Below, piece after piece: positions 24,419 to 32,381 of a stretch of DNA of 64,000 bases. Numbering within the stretch: the stretch's first letter is position 1; each line of letters opens with the position of its first letter. Made by a program: the position numbers and the translations under genes. The notes beneath the pieces were generated by a model, which searched no databases, had not been told where the DNA came from, and saw only the letters and a program-made list of their open reading frames with translations. This stretch comes from Hominenteromicrobium sp964531265 (GTDB lineage: Bacteria; Bacillota; Clostridia; Oscillospirales; Acutalibacteraceae). Where the stretch lies: positions 1 through 64,000 of the forward strand of contig CAZHDW010000007.1 in assembly GCA_964531265.1 (NCBI GenBank), read 5' to 3'.

Positions 24419-24823
24419 ATGCAGAAAACAACTAATCGTAAGACAGTGATGACAGCGGCAGTTGTGTTTGTCATTTTCGTTATTGTGGGTCTCTTTGTAT
24501 GGCAGGCCACAGCACCCAAGGGCACTGAGGGCACAAAGAGCTTTGAGTTCAGTGTGATAGATGCTCAGGGCGAAAAGGAAGTATATGAGCTTTCCACGGA
24601 CAGAGAGATGCTCGGCGATGCGCTTCTGGATGAGGGTCTCATCGAGGGCGAGGACGGCGATTACGGCCTGTTTGTCAAGACAGTGAGCGGAATCACGGCG
24701 GATGACGGCAATCAGGAATGGTGGTGCCTGACAAAGGGCGGCGAGGCCGTTATGACCGGCGTTGACAGCACACCCGTGGAGGACGGCGCAGCGTACGAAT
24801 TCACGCTGACCGTTGGCTGGTAA
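24419..24823 (+). CDS. DUF4430 domain membrane-anchored protein
   Basis: A 134-residue protein with an N-terminal membrane anchor (residues 10-30) and an extracytoplasmic DUF4430 domain, recognised by WWCLTKGGEAVMTGVDSTPV and the final AYEFTLTVGW. The fold resembles the C-terminal part of transcobalamin-like cobalamin carriers. AAGGAAG precedes the ATG. Its stop codon is directly followed by the start of an ECF transporter S-component gene, so the two products probably act on one small ligand, for instance a cobalamin-like compound or another vitamin. This is inference from context. Confidence 0.82.
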   Translation: MQKTTNRKTVMTAAVVFVIFVIVGLFVWQATAPKGTEGTKSFEFSVIDAQGEKEVYELSTDREMLGDALLDEGLIEGEDGDYGLFVKTVSGITADDGNQEWWCLTKGGEAVMTGVDSTPVEDGAAYEFTLTVGW

Positions 24824-25330
24824 TTGCGTCTGCGTACAGTGGCGCTGAGCGGTATTCTCGGCGCAGTGCTGCTTGTAAGCCAGATAGCTCTGGCTCCTCT
24901 GCCGAATATTGAGGTGGTTTCCCTACTCGTCATGCTCTTCACACTGACACTCGGGAAATACGTCGGATATACGCTTGCCGTGTTCGTTCTTTTGGAAGGT
25001 CTTGTGTACGGCTTTGGCCTGTGGTGGTTCTCATACCTCTACATATGGGTGCTGCTTGCGGCAGTGACCTTTTTCCTGCGGAAAATGGATTCGCGGCTCG
25101 GCTGGGCGCTTGTCAACGGCTTTTTCGGTATGGCTTTCGGCGCTCTTACGGCAATACCGACAGTCATAATAAGCGGCTTTGCGGCCGGCGGTGCATATAT
25201 CATAAGCGGAATACCGTTTGATATCATCCATGCGGTTTCGAATTTCATGGTGACGTTCCTGCTAATGCCTACCTTAAAAAGGCTGCTTTTAAGGCTGACC
25301 CACGCCATGCGTATCGGCACACGAATATAA
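24824..25330 (+). CDS. ECF transporter S-component-like membrane protein
   Basis: A 168-residue, highly hydrophobic protein with about five to six membrane helices (start LRTVALSGILGAVLLVSQ, end TLKRLLLRLTHAM), typical of substrate-binding S components of energy-coupling factor vitamin transporters. It begins with TTG right after the TAA of the DUF4430 gene, with no clear Shine-Dalgarno of its own, so translation is probably coupled. No ECF ATPase or T component is nearby; group II S components share a common module encoded elsewhere. Confidence 0.78.
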   Translation: MRLRTVALSGILGAVLLVSQIALAPLPNIEVVSLLVMLFTLTLGKYVGYTLAVFVLLEGLVYGFGLWWFSYLYIWVLLAAVTFFLRKMDSRLGWALVNGFFGMAFGALTAIPTVIISGFAAGGAYIISGIPFDIIHAVSNFMVTFLLMPTLKRLLLRLTHAMRIGTRI

Positions 25331-25336
25331 AAAATC

Positions 25337-25377
25337 AAGCTCCTGTCAAAGTGCTAGGCTTTGACAGGAGCTTTTTT
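25337..25377 (+). terminator. Terminator of the trmB-DUF4430-ECF unit
   Basis: A perfect 15-bp stem (25337-25351 with 25359-25373) running into six T residues; it also lies at the end of the convergent trkH. Confidence 0.92.
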
Positions 25378-25384
25378 GCGTTCG

Positions 25385-26842
25385 TTATCTCTTTCTGCTC
25401 CAGGTATCCTTGCTGAAAAGAACCAGCAGGGGGAATATCTCGAGGCGGCCGAGCAGCATATCCGCCGAGAGTATGAGCTTTGAGAACCAGCTGTAATGTC
25501 CGTAGTTCCCCGTAGCGCCCACCATCTCAAAGCCCGGGCCGATATTGTTAAAGCATGCAGCCACAGCGGAGATGTTAGTGCCTATCGAGTATCCGTCGAC
25601 GGACACGAGGACAAAGCTCAAAAGGAAGATGAGGAAGTACACGGCAAGATAGGCGTTGACCGAGTTTAAGGTATCCTCGCTGACAGTTTTGCCGTCCATG
25701 CGCACTGTAATGACACGGCGCGGATGCAGTGCCTTGCCGATCGTCTTGCGAATGCTCTTCAATATCAGCAGCACACGGGATATTTTCAGGCCGCCTGTCG
25801 TACTGCCGGCACATGCACCGGTGAACATCAGCAGGAACAATATCGCCTTTGAAAAGGCCGGCCATTGCTCAAAATCCACACTGGCAAAGCCCGTAGTCGT
25901 TATGATACTGCTAACCTGATGTGCGGCATGGTGGAAGGCCTCATAGCCCGTGCTGAACATACTGCGCGTGTTGAATGTTATCAGAGCTATCGCGCTGCCT
26001 ACAAGACCGACATAGAGTCGGAGCTCTTCGTTTTTCAAAACGGTCTTGAACTGGCCGATGAGGATCAGGTAGTAGAGGTTGAAATTCACGCCGAAAAGGA
26101 ACATGAATACGGTGATAACGCTTTGCAGATATGCACTGTAGTCCGCAGTGCCGCTGACTCTTACGGAAAAGCCGCCTGTGCCTGCTGTGCCAAAGGCAAT
26201 GCAGAGACTCTCGAAAACGGACATGCCGCCGAGAAGGAGGAAGATGAAGCATATGACCGTCATGATAATATAAATGCCGTAGAGTATCATAGCGGTCTGG
26301 CGAAGATGCGGAGTGAATTTTCCTACCTCAGGCCCGGCGCTCTCGGCACGCATCAGGTGCATTCCGAAGCCGGCGGTCTTCTTTGCCTGTGGCAGAACTG
26401 CGAGGATGAATACCAGCATACCCATGCCGCCCAGCCAGTGGCTGAAGCTGCGCCAGTAGAGATTGCATCGCGAAAGCAACTCGACGTTTGAAAGTATCGA
26501 TGCACCGGTTGTGGTGAAGCCGGAAACTATCTCGAAAAAGGCATCTATGTAGTTTGGAATCTCACCGCTGAGATAAAAGGGCAGTGCGCCGAAAAGGGAC
26601 ATCAATATCCACGATATGCCCGTGCAGGCAAAGCCCTCCTGCGCATAGAAGACATTTTCACGGTTGCGGCTGAAGATCAGCAGCGTGCCGCCGAAAACAG
26701 CCATTGCCGCAATTGTCACGGCATAGGCCAGAATATTGCCGGGCTCGCCATCCCATACAGCCAAAAACAGCGGCACAAGCATGAAGCCTGCCGTGATGAT
26801 GACCGTAAGCGCGGTGATACGGCATATTACTTTAATATTCAT
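25385..26842 (-). CDS. trkH: TrkH/KtrB-type potassium uptake protein
   Basis: A 485-residue membrane protein with four P-loop repeats: FTTTGAS (near residue 110), GTAGTGGFS (near 220), ITTTGFAS (near 315) and NNIGPGFEMVG (near 435). The glycine of each lines the K+ filter. TrkH forms the ion-conducting pore and works with the cytoplasmic TrkA ring. It follows trkA by 12 bp. No ribosome-independent regulation is visible. Confidence 0.92.
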   Translation of the reverse strand: MNIKVICRITALTVIITAGFMLVPLFLAVWDGEPGNILAYAVTIAAMAVFGGTLLIFSRNRENVFYAQEGFACTGISWILMSLFGALPFYLSGEIPNYIDAFFEIVSGFTTTGASILSNVELLSRCNLYWRSFSHWLGGMGMLVFILAVLPQAKKTAGFGMHLMRAESAGPEVGKFTPHLRQTAMILYGIYIIMTVICFIFLLLGGMSVFESLCIAFGTAGTGGFSVRVSGTADYSAYLQSVITVFMFLFGVNFNLYYLILIGQFKTVLKNEELRLYVGLVGSAIALITFNTRSMFSTGYEAFHHAAHQVSSIITTTGFASVDFEQWPAFSKAILFLLMFTGACAGSTTGGLKISRVLLILKSIRKTIGKALHPRRVITVRMDGKTVSEDTLNSVNAYLAVYFLIFLLSFVLVSVDGYSIGTNISAVAACFNNIGPGFEMVGATGNYGHYSWFSKLILSADMLLGRLEIFPLLVLFSKDTWSRKR

Positions 26843-26854
26843 TTCTCAGACACC

Positions 26855-28216
26855 TCACGCGAAAATATCATTGAACTGCATAATGGGCTCTTCACGATTG
26901 GTAACGATAACAACGGTATCACCCATCAGGAAGGATGAATTACCGTCCGGGATTTTGGTTTTCCCCTGGTGTGTTATGCAGGAGACGAGTATATCCTTTT
27001 TGAGACGAAGATCCTTCAGCGGCTCGCCGATATAGCGCGAATTCTTGTTGATGACGAATTCCAGTGCCTCAACGCGTCCATCGGCTATTCTGTGCACGGA
27101 TATTGCGGCACCGGCCTGATTTTCCATGGCGCGCACGTACTGAACAACGTTTTCGCTGCACAGCTCCTTCGGGCTGACAACACTGCCGATGGGCAGATTT
27201 TCGAGCATACCCGTTGTTTCTATGCGGTTTACCTTGGTTATGATATTTGGCACATTTCTTGTCGAGCCGTACATGGAGGTTATTACGTTCTGTTCGTCAA
27301 GACCCGTCAGCGTGATGAGCGCATCCATTTCGGGCAGGCCCTCACTTTCGAGGATGTCCTGCGATGAGCCGTCGGCATGGATTATGGCAGCCTTTGGCAG
27401 CATGTTTGTGAGTTGTACACAGCGCTCGGCGTTGTTTTCGATTATTTTTACATGCACACCGGCCTCGCAGAGGCTATGTGCAAGGTAATATCCGACGCGT
27501 CCGCCGCCGATAAGCATGGCGCTGCGCACCTTTCTCTGAGTGATGCCCATCTTTTTCATCAGCTCGGAAAGTGATGCCACGGGCGCTGTTACGAAGATGT
27601 GGTCTCCGCGGCAGAGTGTGGTATCACCGGTTGGAATAAACGCCTTGCCGTCGCGAATAACGGCGCAGACGAGCACCTTGCAGCCGCCGAGGACATTTGG
27701 CAGGTGGTGCAGTATAACATTTTCGAGCAGACCGCCCTCCAGTATTCTGAGTTCGACTATCTCTACGCGTCCCTTAGCAAAGGTTTCACGGTTGAGAAAT
27801 CCGGGTATCTGCAAAAGACGGAACATTTCATGGGCTGCTTCACGCTCGGGGTTTACTATGAGCGACAGACCGAATTCCTCACGCATGAGGTAGAGCTGCT
27901 CCCTGTATTCCGGGCTGCGAACACGCGCTATGGTGTGCAGGCCGGGGTTGAGCCTGCGCGCTGTCAGGCAGCACAGCAGGTTTATCTCATCGGCACTGGT
28001 TGCGGCCACCAACAGGTCGGCATCCTGCACATTGGCTTCACGCAGGGTGTCCATTGCCGCACAGTTTCCCGTGAGACTCATAACGTCAAAATTCTGCATG
28101 TCACGCTCGATTACGTTCGGGTTGGAGTCGATCGTCACAAGATCGTGTCCCTCCTGCGAAAGAAGACGGGTCAGCGCGAGACCTACTTTACCGTCACCCG
28201 CAATGATTATGTTCAT
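26855..28216 (-). CDS. trkA: Trk system K+ uptake regulator TrkA
   Basis: A 453-residue protein with two copies of the RCK unit: Rossmann loops GDGKVG (residues 6-11) and GGGRVG (near 238), each followed by an RCK_C domain. TrkA binds NAD(H) or ATP/ADP and gates the TrkH pore. The ATG at 28216 starts directly at MNIIIAGDG, preceded by GGAG; the open frame running to 28312 is ignored. It forms an operon with trkH. Confidence 0.92.
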   Translation of the reverse strand: MNIIIAGDGKVGLALTRLLSQEGHDLVTIDSNPNVIERDMQNFDVMSLTGNCAAMDTLREANVQDADLLVAATSADEINLLCCLTARRLNPGLHTIARVRSPEYREQLYLMREEFGLSLIVNPEREAAHEMFRLLQIPGFLNRETFAKGRVEIVELRILEGGLLENVILHHLPNVLGGCKVLVCAVIRDGKAFIPTGDTTLCRGDHIFVTAPVASLSELMKKMGITQRKVRSAMLIGGGRVGYYLAHSLCEAGVHVKIIENNAERCVQLTNMLPKAAIIHADGSSQDILESEGLPEMDALITLTGLDEQNVITSMYGSTRNVPNIITKVNRIETTGMLENLPIGSVVSPKELCSENVVQYVRAMENQAGAAISVHRIADGRVEALEFVINKNSRYIGEPLKDLRLKKDILVSCITHQGKTKIPDGNSSFLMGDTVVIVTNREEPIMQFNDIFA

Positions 28217-28330
28217 TTTTTTCTCCAATTCAAAATTACAATATAGCCTGAGAATTGCCGATAACAATTCAAGCATAGTATACACCCGGCAATCGTAAAA
28301 GTACAGAGGCAAAATAATTTATCGCATACG

Positions 28331-28365
28331 AAAAGGCAGGGGCGCACGTATAAGCGTCCCTGCCT
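28331..28365 (-). terminator. Terminator of the DegV gene
   Basis: A 12-bp stem with one G-T pair (28334-28345 with 28354-28365) followed by TTTT on the minus strand. Confidence 0.8.
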
Positions 28366-28378
28366 AAAAGCAACAAGA

Positions 28379-29287
28379 TTATTTGGATTTACCGGTGTAA
28401 GGTGCACGCTCGTCACCGTAGAAGAACACAGCCACGGTTCCGGGGCCGCAGTGCGATGCGATGATCGTGCCGATATTGCAGATGCGTATATCTCCCTGAA
28501 TGTTCGGGAAGCGCTCGCGAATAGCCTCACGGGTAAGCTCGGCATCCGCCAGGCAGTTTGAGTGGCAGATAAAGCATTTTCCGGAGTAGGCTTCACCGTT
28601 TGCGGCGTGCTCCGCCATGGAATTCAGAGTGTGTTCAATAGCCTTTTTCTTGCCGCGTACCTTATCATATGCGATGATATGTCCGCTGTCGTCAAGTCTC
28701 ATCACGGGGCAGATATTCAGCATTGCGCCGAGCATTGCGGCACTGCCGGAAACGCGTCCACTGCGGCGGAAATACTTGAGGTCGGTTGAAAAGAACTGAT
28801 GGTGCACATTCTTTCTGTTTGCAAGCACCCACTGCTCAACCTCATCGAGGGAGCAGCCCTGGTCACGCATGTCTGCTGCCGAATCGACGAGCATACCGTA
28901 GCCGGAGGAACTGCAAAGGGAATCGATGACCACAAGACGTCTGTCCGGATATTTTTCGCGCAGGGCTTCTGCGGCGATCATGGCGTTTGTAACCGAATTT
29001 GTCATGCCGGAGCCGAAGGCAATGTGGAGCACATCGCCACGCTGAAGCAGCGGCTCCAGAAATTCCTCATACTGGAATTCATTGAGCTGTGAGGTGGTGG
29101 GCATTTTGCCACCGTTGAGAAGCTCGTAAAAATGCGGAAGAGCCTCCGGGTCACGACCCATATCGTCGATATATGAGCGTCCGTCAACGGAATAAGAGTA
29201 GAACATCAGCGGTATGCCGCGTGCATTCACATAGGCATAGGGCAGGTCGACGGTTGATTCACATGACAATATAAATTTATTCTCCAT
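28379..29287 (-). CDS. DegV family fatty acid-binding protein
   Basis: A 302-residue DegV (FakB-type) protein. Signature segments are CESTVDLP at residues 8-15, MPTTSQL near 60, and a DSLCSSSGYGMLV region near 115. FakB proteins present fatty acids to the kinase FakA for phospholipid synthesis. AAAGGGGG lies before ATG 29287. It is a single-gene unit with its own promoter and terminator; no fakA is nearby. Confidence 0.9.
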   Translation of the reverse strand: MENKFILSCESTVDLPYAYVNARGIPLMFYSYSVDGRSYIDDMGRDPEALPHFYELLNGGKMPTTSQLNEFQYEEFLEPLLQRGDVLHIAFGSGMTNSVTNAMIAAEALREKYPDRRLVVIDSLCSSSGYGMLVDSAADMRDQGCSLDEVEQWVLANRKNVHHQFFSTDLKYFRRSGRVSGSAAMLGAMLNICPVMRLDDSGHIIAYDKVRGKKKAIEHTLNSMAEHAANGEAYSGKCFICHSNCLADAELTREAIRERFPNIQGDIRICNIGTIIASHCGPGTVAVFFYGDERAPYTGKSK

Positions 29288-29361
29288 TGGAAATTTTCCC
29301 CCTTTGCTGTAAAAACAGCATGGTTCTTTTGACGTATCAAGAGCCATATGCATATATTTAA

Positions 29362-29390
29362 ATTATAATGGATATGCTATGTGATTTCAA
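29362..29390 (-). promoter_or_regulatory. Promoter of the DegV gene
   Basis: On the minus strand TTGAAA (29385-29390), 17 bp, perfect TATAAT (29362-29367). Confidence 0.8.
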
Positions 29391-29444
29391 GATTTCACAG
29401 CTTCAACAATTGTTTATTTTTCTGTTGGGTGGTAAAAACTGACT

Positions 29445-30794
29445 TCACTGCTCGTTTGCAAGCTTTACTATCCTGTCCCAGGTTATTGCACCTACTATGC
29501 CGTTGACCTCAAGCCCCTGCTCCCGCTGCACTGCGCGCACGGCGGCCTCGGTCTCCGGGCCAAAAGCTCCGTCCACCGTGACGCGCGGTATGAAGCTGTG
29601 CGCTTCCGCAGCCCGGTTCAGCAAGGTTTGAAGCTCTGTCACGTCGTCGCCGCGAACACCCTGCAGGAGGTATCTTCCGGGATATATCGGGCTGCTGTCC
29701 GATATCAGCTCCGGCGGAACGCTTGCGATCACTGCACGGTAGGTCTCAAGGAGCCGCGGAGAGGTTTCCGGGCCGAAGATACCGTCCGGCGCAAGTCCGT
29801 TTACGCGCTGAAAGGCCAGTATTGCCTCCCGTGTTTGCTCATCGAATACGCCGTTCACCGGCGGCAGCGGTATTCGGTCATCAAAATAGGCGATGACGGC
29901 CAACAGATATTGCATTTCGCGCACCAGTCTGCCACTGTCACCGAGTCGCAGCACGGCAGGGTACAGCCTGTCGGCCTCCTCCGGAGTTATGCCCTCGGAG
30001 TACAGCTCGTTCAGGCGCTTTATACCGTTGTAAATCGACTTTATTTTGTACCATGTAGCTTTTCCGACCACTCCGTCCGCGGCAAGATTGAATATTTCCT
30101 GAAAATCCGTCACAGCCTGCTGAGTGTACATGTCAAAAAATCCGTTTGTTTCGGGTATGCGAGAAATCGCAGGGTAATTGCGCCCAATGCGGTTCAACTC
30201 CCTCTGTATGACGCGTACATCCTCGCCAACACTCCCAAAGCGAAGAGGCGCACCGGGGTAGGATTCACGCACATCGGCTACCGGAGCGTTGAAAACGATG
30301 TCTATGTCGTCGCCGTAGTAGCTTTGAAGTATTTCATAAGGCACAAGCCCCTCGTTTGCCAAGGTAACGGTGCCCCACTGCGAAAGGCCGTCGCACTGCG
30401 TTGTGGTACCGTTGCAGTACTGCGTGAAATAGGGCTGTATCGTCCCCTGCTTTACCACATAATCGTTGAAAATGTCATCGACTATACGGGATATATTTTC
30501 GAAGACATCGCGGTTTGCAATGAATTTCTGGTCGTATTGTGTGGTACTTGTAATGTCAAAGTCGTATCCGCGGCTGCGATAAAACTCGGTATATACCCTG
30601 TTAAGAGCATATGATATCTGTGCAAGAATATTCGCACGTATCGCGTTTTCGGGCCAGTTCGGGTAAATCTCACTTGAGGCAACGTTCTTGATATAATCCG
30701 GAAAGCTCACGCGCACGTTCTCCGCCGGCTGATCGGGAAGGCCGAGGTGCACGGTTATGAATTCCGGTATTGTAGGTCTGTCCGGGTAGGGCAT
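29445..30794 (-). CDS. SpoIID-like domain protein with repeated peptidoglycan-binding domains
   Basis: A 449-residue protein. The N-terminal part (about 35-160) resembles the SpoIID/LytB region: SFPDYIKNVASSEIYPNW followed by an alanine-rich segment and Y-rich turns. Then come three PG_binding_1-type units, near residues 185-260, 285-355 and 375-445, each with the AVxxFQ and GVxGxxTW pattern. No signal peptide is visible, which is common for proteins placed in the forespore or mother cell. It probably binds or helps to remodel spore peptidoglycan; a catalytic activity cannot be confirmed. AAAGGAG precedes ATG 30794. It lies 13 bp after the 185-aa gene. Confidence 0.75.
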   Translation of the reverse strand: MPYPDRPTIPEFITVHLGLPDQPAENVRVSFPDYIKNVASSEIYPNWPENAIRANILAQISYALNRVYTEFYRSRGYDFDITSTTQYDQKFIANRDVFENISRIVDDIFNDYVVKQGTIQPYFTQYCNGTTTQCDGLSQWGTVTLANEGLVPYEILQSYYGDDIDIVFNAPVADVRESYPGAPLRFGSVGEDVRVIQRELNRIGRNYPAISRIPETNGFFDMYTQQAVTDFQEIFNLAADGVVGKATWYKIKSIYNGIKRLNELYSEGITPEEADRLYPAVLRLGDSGRLVREMQYLLAVIAYFDDRIPLPPVNGVFDEQTREAILAFQRVNGLAPDGIFGPETSPRLLETYRAVIASVPPELISDSSPIYPGRYLLQGVRGDDVTELQTLLNRAAEAHSFIPRVTVDGAFGPETEAAVRAVQREQGLEVNGIVGAITWDRIVKLANEQ

Positions 30795-30807
30795 ACTGTC
30801 TCCTTTC

Positions 30808-31365
30808 TCATTCACCTGTCAGGCTGGCCTGAAAGCGTACCGGCTGGATGGAAACCACACCGTCAAAAACCGGCACCTGCCTGTATATCTCCGTTCGGTA
30901 GTTTGGGTGGCTCACGTAGATATCGTAGAGCGCGTACGGCATAAGAGTGCCGGGCTGCTGCGCAAGCGAGCCATTCGGTGCCGGGAGCACTATGCCGTCG
31001 AGAATTCCGCTTTCGTCCGTACTGCCGCCGGCGAATCTGCGTGCACCGTCAATAAAGCCGCGCGCCACAAGCACATCCGCATTCGCAACGGGGACGGCCT
31101 GCGGCCCGGCAAAGGCCTGAATGCGCAGAAAGCCGATACTTTGGTTGCGCTCCAGAAAGCTTTCGAGGGTGTCGGGCGTTGGGGCGAATTCCTGTAGTGC
31201 ATCAAGCTCCGGCGTTGCCTCGGGCAGATTCACCTCGGCGTTCGAATCCTCGGGCAGGTCTATGGACGTGCCTATCATTTCCGTGGCATAAGGACTGCCG
31301 GCGGCGGTTTTCATAAGCTCCGCACGGTATTTCGAAATGTTCCGGGGAGAAGGTTCTTTTTCCAT
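30808..31365 (-). CDS. Hypothetical protein with a carboxypeptidase-regulatory-like domain
   Basis: A 185-residue soluble protein. The acidic, proline-rich first 75 residues are probably disordered. Residues 78-180 look like a small beta-sandwich: FLRIQAFAGPQAVPVANADV, a STDESGILDGIVLP turn and an ISHPNY-like YVSHPNYRTEIY, which is the pattern of carboxypeptidase-regulatory/transthyretin-like domains. It has no signal peptide. It is translated with the SpoIID/PG-binding gene 13 bp downstream, so a role in spore-wall assembly is possible. Not recognised more specifically. Confidence 0.65.
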   Translation of the reverse strand: MEKEPSPRNISKYRAELMKTAAGSPYATEMIGTSIDLPEDSNAEVNLPEATPELDALQEFAPTPDTLESFLERNQSIGFLRIQAFAGPQAVPVANADVLVARGFIDGARRFAGGSTDESGILDGIVLPAPNGSLAQQPGTLMPYALYDIYVSHPNYRTEIYRQVPVFDGVVSIQPVRFQASLTGE

Positions 31366-31447
31366 AAATATCAGGCTCCTCTCTGCTGTTCCTTACATAA
31401 TAAGCGGACAGGCAAAAAAGGTGACAGCTTGTTTCAATTTGACTACA

Positions 31448-31547
31448 CGAACATTTTTTCGAAAAAATTAAAATGTTCGATTGACAAAACTCGAACATCT
31501 GTTTATAATAAGCTGTGTAAGAAACGAATGTTCGCAACACTTGTTCG
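31448..31547 (+). promoter_or_regulatory. Promoter with multiple LexA-like (SOS) boxes
   Basis: Consensus TTGACA (31481-31486), 17 bp, TATAAT (31504-31509). Between them sits CGAACATCTGTTTA (31492-31505), matching 11 of 14 positions of the Gram-positive LexA box CGAACATATGTTCG. Upstream, CGAACATTTTTTCG (31448-31461) matches 12 of 14. Downstream, weaker 10-of-14 sites lie at 31521-31534 and 31534-31547. Strong repression with release after DNA damage is predicted. Confidence 0.8.
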
Positions 31548-31566
31548 AATGAATGGAGGAGCTATC

Positions 31567-31845
31567 ATGATTTATTTACTTTTTGCATTAACAGCCACCG
31601 TCCTGCTGTGCGGAATGCTCTGCACTGTTGAGCTGCTGACGGATCTGTGGGAACGAATGGAGCAGCGTGGGGGCACCGCTCATCACAGAACAAGAACGAG
31701 AAATGCGGAGTACGCCGCAAGAGCGCATGAAAGACCGGCAAGACAGCAGTCCGTCGGAGCCCTGCCGGACAGGGCGGAAATAGGCAATGTGTATTCCATG
31801 TCGGATAATTTTGCAGATCGTTTTTGCGAGGTGTGGAATTCCTGA
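31567..31845 (+). CDS. Small single-span membrane protein under an SOS-type promoter
   Basis: A 92-residue protein: an N-terminal helix (MIYLLFALTATVLLCGMLC), then a basic, arginine-rich soluble part (TAHHRTRTRNAEYAARAHE) and a polar tail. GGAGG lies 7 bases before ATG 31567. The preceding promoter has several LexA-like boxes, so the protein is probably made after DNA damage. Its shape (one helix plus short tail) is that of SOS-induced division inhibitors such as YneA or SidA, but it has no LysM domain and no sequence resemblance I can name. The stop overlaps the next start (TGATG). Confidence 0.68.
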   Translation: MIYLLFALTATVLLCGMLCTVELLTDLWERMEQRGGTAHHRTRTRNAEYAARAHERPARQQSVGALPDRAEIGNVYSMSDNFADRFCEVWNS

Positions 31846-32219
31846 TGCAGGATATTGCAGAGCGCCTTTCGGAGTATGCGTCCTTAAAGCGTCGGCTCTC
31901 ACTAAGACTTGAACTGCTTGATGAGCTTAAAGGGCTTGCGGAGCGACACGAGGGCGTGGAAAAGGACGGCGATGAGCTTTCAAGGGAGCTGCTTCTCGGT
32001 GACATATCGACGGATGTCAGTTCCATATATGAGCAGATAGGTCAGCTCGAGAAGCTTTTGAGCCGGGCGGAGGATCCGATACTCAGGGAAATACTTGAGC
32101 GCCGATATATCGCGCAGGAGAACTTTTCGAAAATAGCCCTTGAGATGCATTACAGTGAGCGCCACATAAGGCGATTGCATTCGGCGGCGCTGAAAAAGCT
32201 GAGTGCAGGTGAGAATTGA
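31845..32219 (+). CDS. DUF1492/sigma-70 region 4-like protein
   Basis: A 124-residue protein. The first 75 residues are a charged coiled coil. The C-terminus (about 78-120) has a sigma-70 region 4-type helix-turn-helix: DPILREILERRYI, then FSKIALEMHYSERHIRRLHSAALKKL. The architecture is that of DUF1492/ArpU-like proteins, which mostly occur in phages as late-gene activators. Here there are no phage genes around. It overlaps the preceding small membrane protein gene by one base (TGATG), so both are made from the SOS-type promoter. Its targets are unknown. Confidence 0.75.
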   Translation: MQDIAERLSEYASLKRRLSLRLELLDELKGLAERHEGVEKDGDELSRELLLGDISTDVSSIYEQIGQLEKLLSRAEDPILREILERRYIAQENFSKIALEMHYSERHIRRLHSAALKKLSAGEN

Positions 32220-32236
32220 GCGTATTTATATGCATG

Positions 32237-32285
32237 AAAAGCTTCATAATTGCTGCTTTGCCGCGGCTTTTATGAAGCTTTTTTT
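32237..32285 (+). terminator. Terminator of the SOS-type cassette
   Basis: A perfect 13-bp stem (AAAAGCTTCATAA/TTATGAAGCTTTT) with a 20-base loop and a run of seven T. Confidence 0.9.
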
Positions 32286-32316
32286 CTGTGTATGGACTGT
32301 TTTCTCGCATACGCTA

Positions 32317-32345
32317 TTGCCAATGCAGCCGTTTTTTGATAAAGT
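32317..32345 (+). promoter_or_regulatory. Possible promoter of the AGCS symporter gene
   Basis: TTGCCA (32317-32322), 17 bp, TAAAGT (32340-32345). The -10 is weak. Confidence 0.42.
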
Positions 32346-32381
32346 ATACCTAATACATTCCGCAAAAAGGGTCGTGGGAAA

